A stretch of DNA of 64,000 bases from Thermoleophilales bacterium (GCA_020636895.1 JACJWZ010000001.1:558001-622000); one strand, 5' to 3'; positions 24,060 to 33,167 are shown, counted from the first letter of the stretch. Numbers and translations are program-made. Notes: generated by a model not told the origin, from the sequence alone.

Positions 24060-25163
24060 TTAGGACGCGACCGGCTGAGCGAGATCCGCGGCGGCCCGCA
24101 GCAGATCGCGCTCGACGGCCCGCAGCGTCCGGTCCGCGAGCCCGGCGGTCAGCAGGCAGGGCGCGCCGCGGGCGAGCACCGCGCCGCGGCTGCGGGGCGA
24201 GGACCACGGCGGGTAGCCGGTGCTCGCGGCGCTGCCCCGGTAGTGGAGGCTCGTGAAGAGGAGCAGCACGATCGCGGCGGTGCGAACGGACGGCTTCGCG
24301 TCGAGCGCCAGCCCCTCGTACATGCGACGGTAGGCCGGCGTCCGGCTGAGCGCGAGCCCGATCAGCTCCCGCCGGACCTCGCGCACCGTCGCCAGGGCCT
24401 CGGGTCCGCTCGGGCCCGCTCCCAGGTATGGCGAGAGAGCCGGGTGGTAGCCGACGCCGCGCTCGAGGTCGGCCTCGATGTCGCGGGTGACGTTGGCGAG
24501 CTGGACCATCTCGCTGACCAGCATCGCGTCCTCGCGGTTGGCCTCGGTGAACTCGGAGGCGCTGACGAGCTCGAGCAGGAACACGGTCGGCAGCCCGATG
24601 ACCGCCCGGCAGTAGCGGGTGAGCTGGCCTTCGTCGACGAGAACGCCGCCCTGCTCGGCGAACGCGCGGGTGGCCCACGACATCCCTGCGGCCATGTCGC
24701 GCACGAGGCCGGCGATCAGCGCGCGATCCGCCGGGTCGAGCCCGGCGTAGACCTCGTCGACGAGCCCGCAGCGTTCGACCAGCAGCAGGTGGACGCGGTC
24801 GCGGTCCCCGCCGGCGGCCTCGAGAGGCAGTGGCGGCGGGAGCGGGGGAGGGTCAGTCGCGAAGCGCTCCCCGAAGGCGCCGAGCTCCCTGATGCGCGCC
24901 TGCGGGTCAGGGAGCAGGTCCTCGTAGGTATCGAGCATCCGGCAGTAGAGGTAGGCGACCGACGCCGCCTTCGCCTGCCGTCGCGGCAGCATCACGATGC
25001 TCGCCGCGAAGCTGCGGGCGGCGTGGGGGAGCATGCGCTGGACGAAGCGCTCGGGGTCGCGCTCGGCCGCGAGCGAGTCGAGGTCAGGCCGGGAACGGTC
25101 GACGGTCAGACCCCGCAGGAGTAGGACCGGACCCAGATCGCTGCTCGGGCCGAGGGCGCGCAA
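24060..25163 (-). CDS. Squalene/phytoene synthase family protein
   Basis: A 367-residue trans-isoprenyl synthase joining two prenyl diphosphates head to head. The first Asp-rich motif is LDTYEDL (about 77-83) and the second NVTRDIEADLERG (about 226-238); both magnesium-binding motifs look intact. Other marks are SFAASIVMLPRRQ and VIGLPTVFLLELV. The only start before the conserved region is TTG at 25163, which lies 10 nt after TAGGCT on the minus strand, so a leaderless transcript is plausible. No other carotenoid or hopanoid genes are adjacent. The C-terminal 90 residues are less typical. Confidence 0.82.
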   Translation of the reverse strand: MRALGPSSDLGPVLLLRGLTVDRSRPDLDSLAAERDPERFVQRMLPHAARSFAASIVMLPRRQAKAASVAYLYCRMLDTYEDLLPDPQARIRELGAFGERFATDPPPLPPPLPLEAAGGDRDRVHLLLVERCGLVDEVYAGLDPADRALIAGLVRDMAAGMSWATRAFAEQGGVLVDEGQLTRYCRAVIGLPTVFLLELVSASEFTEANREDAMLVSEMVQLANVTRDIEADLERGVGYHPALSPYLGAGPSGPEALATVREVRRELIGLALSRTPAYRRMYEGLALDAKPSVRTAAIVLLLFTSLHYRGSAASTGYPPWSSPRSRGAVLARGAPCLLTAGLADRTLRAVERDLLRAAADLAQPVAS

Positions 25164-25304
25164 ACCGGGCCGGAGCCTAGATGCCCCGATGTCTGGGTGC
25201 TCTCGTGCTCGGCTTCAGCGGCTTCGTGGCGTGACCGATGCACACCCCGAGCCCCGCGTATGACTAATCTTGGCTGCCCAGCCAGTTTTCGGAGAGAGAG
25301 GGAC

Positions 25305-26567
25305 ATGGCGACCGAAGAGCAGACCGCTGCCGAGCGACCCGACGCGACCGAGGTACCGCTGGAGGGCCTGCGGCTCTCCGATGAGGAGTACTGGCAGGAC
25401 GGCCCGCCGCAGGAGATCTTCGAGCGGATGCGCTCGCAGTGCCCCGTCCACTGGAGCCCCGGCATCACCGAGCATCCCGACGAGGACGGCTTCTGGTCGG
25501 TCACGAAGGCCGATGACGTGCACGAGGTGAGCCGCGATTGGCGCACGTACTCCTCCGCCTACGGCATCACCGCGCTGACCCATGCCGTGATGCCCCTGGA
25601 GCTCGTCCAGGCGATGTTCATCGGCATGGACCCGCCCAAGCACGACCGCCTCAAGGCGCTCTTCCAGCGCGGCTTCACCCCGAAGCGCATCGCCGAGCAC
25701 GAGGATGCGATCCGCACGATCGCCCGCGACGTCCTCGACCGGCTCGGCGACCGGGACTCCTGCGAGCTGGTCGGCGAGGTAGCTCAGCCGTTCGTCTCCC
25801 GGGTGATCGGCAGCTTCATGGGGATCCCCGAGGGGGAGGACGAGGACTGGGCCCGGCTGATGAACTCGATCCTCGCCGCCAACGACCCGGACATCAACCC
25901 TGACGGCATCGACGCGGTCGCCGAGCGCGACGTCCCGGAGATGTTCGAGCGCTGCACGAAGCTGATCGCCGAGCGCCGCGAGAACCCGACCGACGATCTG
26001 ACCAGCGTCCTCGTCCACGCCGAGATCGACGGCGAGCGGCTCGAGGAGCACGAGATCGTCATGGGCTTCTTCCTGCTCATGGCCGCCGGCAACGACAGCA
26101 CCAAGGCGACCTACTGCAGCGCGATGCGGGCGCTCATGGAGGACCCCGAGCAGAAGCAGCTGCTGCTCGACGATCCGACGCTGGTGCCGCAGGCCGTCGA
26201 GGAGGCGCTGCGGATGTTCCCCGCCTTCGCCCACTTCCGGCGCACCGCGACAACCGATACCGAGCTCGGCGGCCAGCCGATCGCGAAGGGGGACAAGGTC
26301 GTGCTCTGGTACGTCTCCTCGAACCGCGACGAGGATCGCTACGACGATCCGAACCAGTTCGATCTGCGCCGCAACCCCGAGCATCAGGCGTTCGGAGCGG
26401 GGGGCAGGCACTTCTGCCTCGGCACCGCGCTCGCCCGGCTCGAGCTGCGCGTGATGATCGAGGAGACGCTCGCCCGCTACCCGGGAATCGAGCTCAACGG
26501 CCACCCGCGCTTCGCGGCGACGCAGTTCGTCAACCAGCTCAAGGACCTGCCGGTCAAGCTGCGCTAG
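25305..26567 (+). CDS. Cytochrome P450
   Basis: A 420-residue soluble bacterial P450. The I-helix oxygen-binding motif is AAGNDSTK, the ExxR pair is EEALRM and the haem loop FGAGGRHFCLGTALAR carries the ligand Cys. The N-terminus (MATEEQTAAERPDATEVPLEGLRLSDEEYW) has no membrane anchor. It resembles CYP families that hydroxylate steroids, terpenes or fatty acids (CYP142/125/124-like layout). The ATG at 25305 is preceded by GGAGAGAGAGGGAC, a usable ribosome site; upstream in-frame Mets are not credible. Redox partners are not encoded nearby. Divergent from the isoprenyl synthase gene. Confidence 0.93.
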   Translation: MATEEQTAAERPDATEVPLEGLRLSDEEYWQDGPPQEIFERMRSQCPVHWSPGITEHPDEDGFWSVTKADDVHEVSRDWRTYSSAYGITALTHAVMPLELVQAMFIGMDPPKHDRLKALFQRGFTPKRIAEHEDAIRTIARDVLDRLGDRDSCELVGEVAQPFVSRVIGSFMGIPEGEDEDWARLMNSILAANDPDINPDGIDAVAERDVPEMFERCTKLIAERRENPTDDLTSVLVHAEIDGERLEEHEIVMGFFLLMAAGNDSTKATYCSAMRALMEDPEQKQLLLDDPTLVPQAVEEALRMFPAFAHFRRTATTDTELGGQPIAKGDKVVLWYVSSNRDEDRYDDPNQFDLRRNPEHQAFGAGGRHFCLGTALARLELRVMIEETLARYPGIELNGHPRFAATQFVNQLKDLPVKLR

Positions 26568-26577
26568 GGCGTAGTTG

Positions 26578-27750
26578 CTAGTTCGCCTTCGGGCCCGGAG
26601 CGCGGCTCACGAACGCCCTGGCGCGGTCGGCGACGTTCTCGACGAGCTGGCCGAGCGCGATGTTGGCGTCGACCAGGTGCAGGCCCCAGCCCGGGGTCGG
26701 CGACGCGTTGAGCTGCCGCGCTCCGTCGAGCGGTGAGATCAGCAGCACGTTGGCTTTGTTCTGACGCACGCAGCGCCCGCTGTAGTGATCCTTGGGGACC
26801 AGCCACGGTGTCGCCGCCGTCGGCTGCGGGCCGCCGTAGAGGATCTGCAGGCCGAGCCCGATCGTCCCCGGGAACGGGTCTGAACGGACGAGCGTGTCCA
26901 GCTCCCCGTCCGCGCCGACGCCGTAGGCCGAGGGCTTGGTGCAGACGACCTTGAGGTCCTCCGGATCCTTGTTACCGGTGTCGACCAGGACCCCGGTGGA
27001 GGTGCCGAAGATGGCGTCCGCGGGGGGCGTCTCGCCGAAGGTCGAGAAGGCGATCACGCAGCCCGTCTCGTCCTCGCGCTTGCAGGTGGGTGTGCGCCGG
27101 AAGCTGCCGCCGGTGCGCTCGCCCTTCTCGACGGTGACATTGCCGCCGAGCAGCAGCGCCGCGACCAGCTTCTTGCTCTGGGCGCGCTTCTTCTCGATCT
27201 CCTCGCGGAGGAGCGCGGTCAGCATCCCGGTTCCCTGCGAGTGCCCGATCAGGACGACGCCGCGGCCGTCGTTGTACTTGCGCAGGTACTCGCGCCAGGC
27301 CGAGAGGACGTCGCCGTATGCGAGCTCGCGAGCGCTCTCGTCGACGGGTTCGGTGCCGCTGATGGCGGAGAGGGTGAGCTGGCGGTAGACGGGCGCGTAG
27401 ACGTTGCAGTCCTCGGAGAACCGCGCAGCCTGGTACTCGGCGATCGCGGTCTGCGCCGGATCGATGTCCTTGTTGGCGTTGATCGTCGGCTGCTCGCTCA
27501 CCGTCGGGTACACGTAGAAGCAGTCGATCTTCGGCTTCTTGGCGTTCTTCGCGGTCTCGATCCGCGTCGCGCCGTCGCTGGAGGTGACGGTCGTCTCGAG
27601 GCTGCCCACACAGGGATTCGGCGTCGCGCCGGGCTTGCACAGCCACTTCGTCTTGTCTGCCTTGGCGCTGGCGCCGCCCGCGCAGAGCAGGCAGGTGAGG
27701 GCGGCGACGATCAGCGCGGCACCCAGGGAGGTTGCGGTCTTGGCTCTCAC
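26578..27750 (-). CDS. Secreted DUF3089 alpha/beta-hydrolase-like protein
   Basis: A 390-residue exported protein with a clear signal peptide (GAALIVAALTCLLCAGGASA). The DUF3089 signature is FYVYPTVSEQPTINANKDIDP, and VVLIGHSQGTGMLTALL holds the nucleophile elbow GHSQG. The late DANIALGQLVENVADRA region carries the expected acidic/His end. Eight Cys suggest disulfides outside the cell. Probable lipase/esterase; substrate unknown. Its stop faces the P450 stop with a 10-bp gap. Confidence 0.85.
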   Translation of the reverse strand: MRAKTATSLGAALIVAALTCLLCAGGASAKADKTKWLCKPGATPNPCVGSLETTVTSSDGATRIETAKNAKKPKIDCFYVYPTVSEQPTINANKDIDPAQTAIAEYQAARFSEDCNVYAPVYRQLTLSAISGTEPVDESARELAYGDVLSAWREYLRKYNDGRGVVLIGHSQGTGMLTALLREEIEKKRAQSKKLVAALLLGGNVTVEKGERTGGSFRRTPTCKREDETGCVIAFSTFGETPPADAIFGTSTGVLVDTGNKDPEDLKVVCTKPSAYGVGADGELDTLVRSDPFPGTIGLGLQILYGGPQPTAATPWLVPKDHYSGRCVRQNKANVLLISPLDGARQLNASPTPGWGLHLVDANIALGQLVENVADRARAFVSRAPGPKAN

Positions 27751-27835
27751 GGGCGGCGACGGTACCAGCGCCGTCCGGCGGACGCGAAGGTTGCCCTCCG
27801 CCGCGACCCCTGGCCCTCGCTACCCTGAGCCGCCC

Positions 27836-27910
27836 GTGCCCACCGTCGCGGACATCGGCCCGGCGGCGGTCGCCCTCCCGTCCTCGCTCCCGCGAGCGCT
27901 CCCCGCTTGA
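27836..27910 (+). CDS. Possible leaderless leader peptide (24 aa) before the spermidine-synthase-like gene
   Basis: GTG at 27836 lies 9 nt after TACCCT (27821-27826), the same geometry as clpP and proB here. The frame encodes 24 residues ending SLPRALPA, and its TGA overlaps the TTG of the next gene (TTGA, 27907-27910). It would feed ribosomes into that gene. It may equally be chance, since the sequence is short and Pro/Ala rich. Confidence 0.35.
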   Translation: MPTVADIGPAAVALPSSLPRALPA

Positions 27911-29400
27911 CCAGCAACCGCTACCTGTACGCGCTGGTCTTCTGCGTCGGGACCGGCTCGCTCGGCGCTGAGATCGCGGTTGCACGCCTGATGGCGCCGT
28001 TCTTCGGGGCCTCGACGATCGTCTGGGCGAACACGATCGGCGTCGTCCTCGTGGCCCTCTCCATCGGCTACTGGTACGGCGGTCGCCTCGCTGACCGCAA
28101 CCCGAGCACCGAGGGCCTGGCGAAGATGGTCCTGCTCGCGGCGGTCCTGCTCGCGGTGATCCCGTTCGTCGCGCAGCCATTCCTCGACATCTCCGTCGAC
28201 GCGCTGGATTCGATCTCCGCCGGCGCCTTCGTCGGCTCGCTGCTCGCGGTGCTCGCCCTGGTCGCGGTTCCGGTGATGCTGCTCGGCGCCGCCTCGCCCT
28301 ACGCGCTTCGGCTCAGCGTTCCCGACGTCGAGCACGCCGGGCGGGTCTCCGGGCGCCTCTACGCGATCTCCACCGCCGGTTCGTTGACCGGGACGATGAC
28401 CTCCGCCCTGCTGCTGATCCCCTTCGTCGGGACCCAGCGGACCTTCCTGGTGTTCGCCCTCGTGATCGCGATAGCCGCGGCCTTCGGCCTCGACCGCCGC
28501 TTCGCGCTCGCTCCGGCGCTGATCGCCCTCGCCCTGGCGTTGCCGGTCGGGATCGTCAAGGGCTCCGACGACGGACGCGTCATCTACGAGGCCGAGACCG
28601 AGACCCAGTACGCACAGGTCGTCGAGGAGCCCGACGGGACCCGGATCCTCCAGCTCAACGAGGGCCAGGCGATCCACTCGATGATCAAGCCCGGCACCTA
28701 CCTGACCGGGCGCTACTGGGACGGTTTGATCGTGCTCCCGTTCGCGGCGGTCACCGAGGCCCCGAAGCGGGTCGCGATCCTCGGCAACGCCGCCGGCACC
28801 GCGGCGCGCATGTACGGCCACTACTTCCCCGAGGCGCGGGTGGACGGCGTCGAGATCGACGGCGAGCTGACCGAGATCGGGCGTCGCTTCTTCGACCTCG
28901 GCGGCCCCGACCTGCACACCTACACGGCCGACGCGCGGCCCTGGTTGCGCCAGTCCGACGGCGACTACGACGTGATCGTCGTCGACGCCTACCGGCAGCC
29001 GTACATCCCCTTCTACCTGGCGACTGAGGAGTTCTTCGAGCTCGTTCGCGACCGGCTCGCGCCCGGCGGAGCGGTCGTCGTCAACGTCGGCCACCCCGAG
29101 GGCAACAACGACCTCGAGCGGTCGATCGGCCGGACGATGGCGGAGGTCTTCCCGACGGTGATCCGCGACCCCGTCGAGGACGCGAACACGCTGCTGCTCG
29201 GCAGCGAGGCGCCCGCATCCCGCGAGCAGCTTCTCGCGTCGGTCGGCTTCATTCCCAACGACCTGCAGAACCTCGCTGTGGCCGACTCGGAGCGGCTCGC
29301 GCCGCGACTTGGTGGCGGCGACGTGTGGACCGACGACCGCGCGCCCGTCGAGTGGCTGATCGACAGGTCGATCATCGGTTACGCCGGCGACGGCAACTGA
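27907..29400 (+). CDS. Spermidine-synthase-like protein fused to N-terminal membrane domain
   Basis: A 497-residue two-domain protein. The first 210 residues form about six to seven membrane helices (GTGSLGAEIAVARLMAPFFG, then IGYWYGGRLADRNPS), typical of MFS-like spermidine-synthase fusions. Residues about 230-495 are a Rossmann aminopropyltransferase-like domain, with VAILGNAAGTAARMYGHYFP, VDGVEIDGELTEIGRRFFDL and VIVVDAYRQPYIPFYL. The gene is TTG-initiated inside a TTGA overlap with an upstream short frame. In this fused subfamily the polyamine reaction is unproven; the chain may act on another decarboxy-SAM acceptor. Confidence 0.83.
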   Translation: MTSNRYLYALVFCVGTGSLGAEIAVARLMAPFFGASTIVWANTIGVVLVALSIGYWYGGRLADRNPSTEGLAKMVLLAAVLLAVIPFVAQPFLDISVDALDSISAGAFVGSLLAVLALVAVPVMLLGAASPYALRLSVPDVEHAGRVSGRLYAISTAGSLTGTMTSALLLIPFVGTQRTFLVFALVIAIAAAFGLDRRFALAPALIALALALPVGIVKGSDDGRVIYEAETETQYAQVVEEPDGTRILQLNEGQAIHSMIKPGTYLTGRYWDGLIVLPFAAVTEAPKRVAILGNAAGTAARMYGHYFPEARVDGVEIDGELTEIGRRFFDLGGPDLHTYTADARPWLRQSDGDYDVIVVDAYRQPYIPFYLATEEFFELVRDRLAPGGAVVVNVGHPEGNNDLERSIGRTMAEVFPTVIRDPVEDANTLLLGSEAPASREQLLASVGFIPNDLQNLAVADSERLAPRLGGGDVWTDDRAPVEWLIDRSIIGYAGDGN

Positions 29401-29467
29401 ACCCGAGGCGGAAGCCGGGGCAGGAGGGCGGGGCCGGAGGCCGAACCTGATCGGCGGGGACGCCTCC

Positions 29468-30448
29468 ATGATCGTCGACTGCGCTCACTACGTCGGGGGA
29501 GCCCGCCGCCACGAGGGGGCGCTCGAGATCGAGGAAGCGGCGACGTGCGCCCGCGAGCGGGACGGCTTCGTCTGGCTCGGCCTCCACGATCCGGACCCGG
29601 ATGAGCTCGACCACGTCGGGGCGGCGTTCGGTTTGCACGAGCTCGCCGTCGAGGACGCCCGCGAGTCCCACCAGCGCCCGAAGATCGAGGACTACGACGG
29701 CTCCTTCTTCGTCGTCATGAAGACGGCGCGCTACGACGACGATCGCGAGGAGGTCGAGTTCGGCGAGATCAACCTCTTCCTCGGCTCCTCCTTCCTGATC
29801 GCGGTTCGGCACGGGATCGGCAGTGGTCTGGCGACGGCTCGGCGTCAGTTCGAGGCTCGTCCCGACCTCGTCGAGATCGGGCCCGTCGCGGCTGCTTGGG
29901 CGATCATCGACCGGGTGGTCGACGACTACGAACCCGTCGCGGCCGGGCTCGAGAAGGACATCACCGAGGTCGAGGACCAGGTCTTCGCAGAGGCGTTCGG
30001 CCACGACACCACCACGCAGCGCATCTACTTCCTCAAGCGCGAGGTGATCGAGTTCCACCGCGCGGTGCTACCCCTGATCGCGCCGCTCAAGTCGCTGGTG
30101 GCGGGAACGATCGTCGAGCTCGACGAGACGATCGCGCGCTTCTACCGGGACGTCGCCGACCACGCGACTCGCGTCGACGACCAGCTCAACGACCAGCGCG
30201 ACCTGCTCGAGGGCGTGCTGCAGGCGAACCTGTCGTTGATCGGGTTACGCCAGAACGAGGTGGTGCGCTCAATCTCCGCGTGGGCGGCGATCATCGCCGT
30301 GCCGACGTTCATCGCGAGCATCTACGGCATGAACTTCGACGGCATGCCGGAGCTCGGCTGGGGCCTCGGCTACCCGGGGGTGCTCGCGCTGATGCTGATC
30401 GCCGTATTCGCCATCCACCGCTACTTCAAGCGGATCGAGTGGCTCTGA
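29468..30448 (+). CDS. corA: CorA-family magnesium/cobalt transporter
   Basis: A 326-residue inner-membrane divalent-cation channel subunit. A large N-terminal cytoplasmic domain is followed by two C-terminal helices, the first ending in the selectivity motif YGMNFDGMPEL (GMN at about residue 290). The N-terminal signature WLGLHDPDPDELDHVGAAFGLHELAVEDARES and LEGVLQANLSLIGLRQNEVVRSISAW are typical of CorA. It works as a pentamer taking up Mg2+ (or Co2+/Ni2+). The C-terminus FKRIEWL overlaps a small minus-strand frame by 23 nt. No magnesium riboswitch is visible in the 67-bp gap upstream. Confidence 0.93.
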   Translation: MIVDCAHYVGGARRHEGALEIEEAATCARERDGFVWLGLHDPDPDELDHVGAAFGLHELAVEDARESHQRPKIEDYDGSFFVVMKTARYDDDREEVEFGEINLFLGSSFLIAVRHGIGSGLATARRQFEARPDLVEIGPVAAAWAIIDRVVDDYEPVAAGLEKDITEVEDQVFAEAFGHDTTTQRIYFLKREVIEFHRAVLPLIAPLKSLVAGTIVELDETIARFYRDVADHATRVDDQLNDQRDLLEGVLQANLSLIGLRQNEVVRSISAWAAIIAVPTFIASIYGMNFDGMPELGWGLGYPGVLALMLIAVFAIHRYFKRIEWL

Positions 30449-30578
30449 TCGCCCTGCGGGCGCGCGCTCCTCGCCACAGCGCCGCCGAGAAGTCGACCAC
30501 GAACGCGAAACCGCGGCCGAGGGGACCGCTGACCGCACCGGCGAGCACCCGGTCACGGCGGTTGCCGGCCGCGTTCAC
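30426..30578 (-). CDS. Small 50-residue protein coupled to the aldo/keto reductase gene
   Basis: GTG at 30578 overlaps the aldo/keto reductase stop (GTGA). The product begins MNAAGNRRDRVLAGAVSGPL, has a hydrophobic middle (GRGFAFVVDFSAALW) and a basic tail (RRAIRATRSA). It overlaps the corA 3' end by 23 nt on the opposite strand. The 4-nt overlap and an ordered hydrophobic/basic layout suggest a real small membrane-associated protein, but I know no family. Confidence 0.5.
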   Translation of the reverse strand: MNAAGNRRDRVLAGAVSGPLGRGFAFVVDFSAALWRGARARRAIRATRSA

Positions 30579-31714
30579 GCGTCGGCTGCCGGCGTCTGCA
30601 CGAGGTCGCGCTCGGCGACGACCCCCCAGCGCTCCCCGGCGGCGATCAGCTCGGGGCTGAGGGGCCAGCCGTCGGGCTTCACCTCGCCCTCGTGCTCGGG
30701 GCTCGCGCCCTTCAGCGCCATCGATCCGAAGTTGTCGCCGATCTCGCGGATCCGCGCGACCTCGGCGTCGCTCAGCTCCACGGCCGGGAGCGCGGCGAGT
30801 TCGGCGCGCTTGTCCTCGACCGGCCGCGCTTCCGCCCCCGTCTCCTGGATCAGCGTCGGGACGACGCACTCGACCGGCCCGTGGGCGAGGTTCCAGGCGC
30901 ATGCGAGCTGCATCGTCGTCAGCCCGTGCGCGGCGGCGATCGGCTCGATCGCCGCCAGACGCTCCCCGCCGCTTGCGACCCAACCGGCGGGGCGGAAGCG
31001 CCGGTGATCGCCCTGCCCGAACGACTCGTCGGCGGGCACGTCCCCCCAGAAGAGGCCGCCGTAGTCGACGACGCGGGTGATCACCTCGACCTCGGCGTTC
31101 GCGGCGGCGTCGAGCACGAGCTCGGCGGGCCAGGGCTCGAACGGATTGAGGATCAGCATCGCCCAGTCGATGCGGTCGCCGAAGCGCTCGAAGCAGTCGA
31201 GGATGTCCAGCGTGAAGCCGTTCGCGGGGCCGGGGGCGACGCCGATGGCTTCGGCCACCCCCTCGTCGCGCAGCGCGGCCATCCCATCCCAGACGACTTC
31301 GGAGGAGTAGCCGATGTGGTCGGGGTTGTGGAGCAGCAGGAGATCGAAGTGGTCGGTCCCGAGGCGCTCGAGGCTGCGCTCGGCGGCCATGCGGAGGTAG
31401 CCGGCGTAGTCCTTCGGTCCCCGCAGGGACGGATCGGTGAAGCGGGGGAAGCCGCGCGGGCCGTCACGATCGCCGGTGTAGAAGTCGTGGCCGACGGCCC
31501 CGACCAGGCAGAAGTCGTCGCGGGGGACGTCGGCGATCGCGCGGCCGAGCATCGCGTCTGCGTTGCCCTGGCCGTACGTGTCGGCGGTGAGCACGGTCTC
31601 GATCCCACCGCCCGGGCGCAGCAGCTTCAGCAGGCGCTCGTCGTCGAGGCGCTCGCCGAAGCCGAGGTAGCGGCCACCGCTCCAGGTGCCTATCGCGACG
31701 CGTCCGGGTCTCAC
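30575..31714 (-). CDS. Aldo/keto reductase family protein
   Basis: A 379-residue (alpha/beta)8 NADPH-dependent oxidoreductase. It shows TADTYGQGNADAMLGRAI with the catalytic Tyr, LLLLHNPDH with the catalytic His, and VVPTLIQETG near the C-terminus in place of the usual cofactor loop. GTG 31714 is chosen because TACCGT stands 7 nt upstream on the minus strand (31722-31727), giving a leaderless start, and because the reading then matches the usual N-terminus (GRVAIGTWSGGRYLGFG). It is longer than the usual 320-350 residues owing to loops. It is divergent from tig. Confidence 0.87.
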   Translation of the reverse strand: MRPGRVAIGTWSGGRYLGFGERLDDERLLKLLRPGGGIETVLTADTYGQGNADAMLGRAIADVPRDDFCLVGAVGHDFYTGDRDGPRGFPRFTDPSLRGPKDYAGYLRMAAERSLERLGTDHFDLLLLHNPDHIGYSSEVVWDGMAALRDEGVAEAIGVAPGPANGFTLDILDCFERFGDRIDWAMLILNPFEPWPAELVLDAAANAEVEVITRVVDYGGLFWGDVPADESFGQGDHRRFRPAGWVASGGERLAAIEPIAAAHGLTTMQLACAWNLAHGPVECVVPTLIQETGAEARPVEDKRAELAALPAVELSDAEVARIREIGDNFGSMALKGASPEHEGEVKPDGWPLSPELIAAGERWGVVAERDLVQTPAADA

Positions 31715-31721
31715 GACAACA

Positions 31722-31747
31722 ACGGTAATCGCTTTGGCCTCTAAGGT
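31722..31747. promoter_or_regulatory. Back-to-back -10 boxes between aldo/keto reductase gene and tig
   Basis: TACCGT on the minus strand (31722-31727) is 7 nt from the reductase GTG. TAAGGT on the plus strand (31742-31747) is 10 nt from the tig ATG. The whole intergenic gap is 43 bp, so the two promoters face away from each other and cannot both carry long leaders. Confidence 0.6.
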
Positions 31748-31757
31748 TCCGCGCCCG

Positions 31758-33167
31758 ATGAACGCCAGCGCAGAAGTCACAGCCGAGATAACCGAACTTC
31801 CCGAGTCGCGAGTGAAGATCACCGCGTCCGTCCCGCCGGGGGAGGTGGACCGCGCGCTCGAGCGCGCCGCGACGCAGTACGCGCGTGAGATGCGCTTCCC
31901 CGGGTTCCGCAAGGGGAAGGTGCCGCCGCAGCTCGTTCTGCAGCGCCTCGGCCGCGAGGCGGTCATGGAGGAAGCGCTTCGCGAGGGATTTCCCACCTGG
32001 TATGAGCGGGCGATCTTCGCCTCGAAGATCTCGCCCGTCGGCGATCCCGAGCTCGACATGCCGGACGCGCCGGCCGAGGGGGAGCCGCTCGAGTTCACGA
32101 TCGAGATCGGTGTCCGACCGACGGCGAAGCTCGGCGACTACAAGGGCCTCGAGGTCGGCAAGCCCGAGCCCGAGGTGCCGGGCGAGCAGATCGACGCCGA
32201 GGTCGACCGCATGCGCGAGAGCCTGGCCGGGCTCAACGCGGTCGAGCGCGCGGCCGCCGAGGGCGACTTCGTGCTGATCGACTACGCGGGCGAGATCGAC
32301 GGCGAGGCGTTCGAAGGCGGCACCTCCAGCGACTACCTGCTCGAGCTCGGCAGCGGGCAGCTCATCGAGGGTTTCGAGGACGCGCTCATGGGGGCCGAGG
32401 CCGGCGAGGAACGCAAGGCCGAGGTGACGTTCCCCGAGGAGTACCACGCCGAGCATCTCGCTGGGAAGCCCGCGGTCTTCACGGTCACCGTCAAGGAGGT
32501 CCGGGAGAAGACGCTCCCCGATCTCGACGACGACTTCGCCGCGGACAACTCCGACTTCGACACGCTCGAGGAGCTCCGCGCCGACATCGAGCACCGGCTC
32601 GAGCACGCCGCCGAGCACCAGGCCGAGCACGCCTTCCGAGACGCTGCCCTCGACGCCGCCATCGAGAATGCCACCGTCGAGGTCCCCGACGACATCGTCA
32701 AGGCGCGGGCGACCGAGGTCTGGGAGCGGGTCGAGCGTCAGCTCCAGGCGCAGGGGATGAACCCGGAGATGTACCTGCAGATCCAGGGCAAGACGCGCGA
32801 GGAGATGATCGAGGAGTCAAGCGACGAGGCCGCGAAGGGTCTGCGCCGTGAGGCCGTTCTGGCGGCGATCGCCGACGCCGAGGAGATCGAGGTCAGTGAG
32901 GAGGAGCTGCTTGAGGCGCTGCAGCCGCCGGCCGGCCAGAAGGGCAAGCCCGAGAAGCTCCTGAAGCGGCTCCGGGCCGATGGCCGCGACGCGATGCTCG
33001 TCGAGGAGCTGCGCATCAACAAGGCTGCCGAGCTGGTCGTCGACTCGGCCGAGCCGATCGAGATGGACCGCGCCGAGGCGCGCGAGAAGCTCTGGACCCC
33101 GGAGGAGGAGTCCGGCGAAGGCGGCGACCCCGGCTCGAGCGAGCTCTGGACGCCCGGCGACGACTGA
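31758..33167 (+). CDS. tig: Trigger factor
   Basis: A 469-residue ribosome-associated chaperone and peptidyl-prolyl isomerase. The ribosome-binding signature GFRKGKVPP lies at about residues 49-57. The FKBP-type PPIase domain occupies about 150-235 (GDFVLIDYAGEIDGEAFEGG, SGQLIEGFEDALMGAEAGEE), and the helical C-terminal chaperone arms fill the rest. The acidic Glu/Asp-rich tail ending SSELWTPGDD extends beyond the usual 430 residues. The ATG at 31758 is chosen over further-upstream frames, as TAAGGT stands 10 nt before it. Followed at short distance by clpP and clpX, the classical order. Confidence 0.96.
   Translation: MNASAEVTAEITELPESRVKITASVPPGEVDRALERAATQYAREMRFPGFRKGKVPPQLVLQRLGREAVMEEALREGFPTWYERAIFASKISPVGDPELDMPDAPAEGEPLEFTIEIGVRPTAKLGDYKGLEVGKPEPEVPGEQIDAEVDRMRESLAGLNAVERAAAEGDFVLIDYAGEIDGEAFEGGTSSDYLLELGSGQLIEGFEDALMGAEAGEERKAEVTFPEEYHAEHLAGKPAVFTVTVKEVREKTLPDLDDDFAADNSDFDTLEELRADIEHRLEHAAEHQAEHAFRDAALDAAIENATVEVPDDIVKARATEVWERVERQLQAQGMNPEMYLQIQGKTREEMIEESSDEAAKGLRREAVLAAIADAEEIEVSEEELLEALQPPAGQKGKPEKLLKRLRADGRDAMLVEELRINKAAELVVDSAEPIEMDRAEAREKLWTPEEESGEGGDPGSSELWTPGDD

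Noticed and set aside
27820..29469. A 549-codon minus-strand open frame
   Set aside because: Antisense of the spermidine-synthase-like gene; no signature or start signal.
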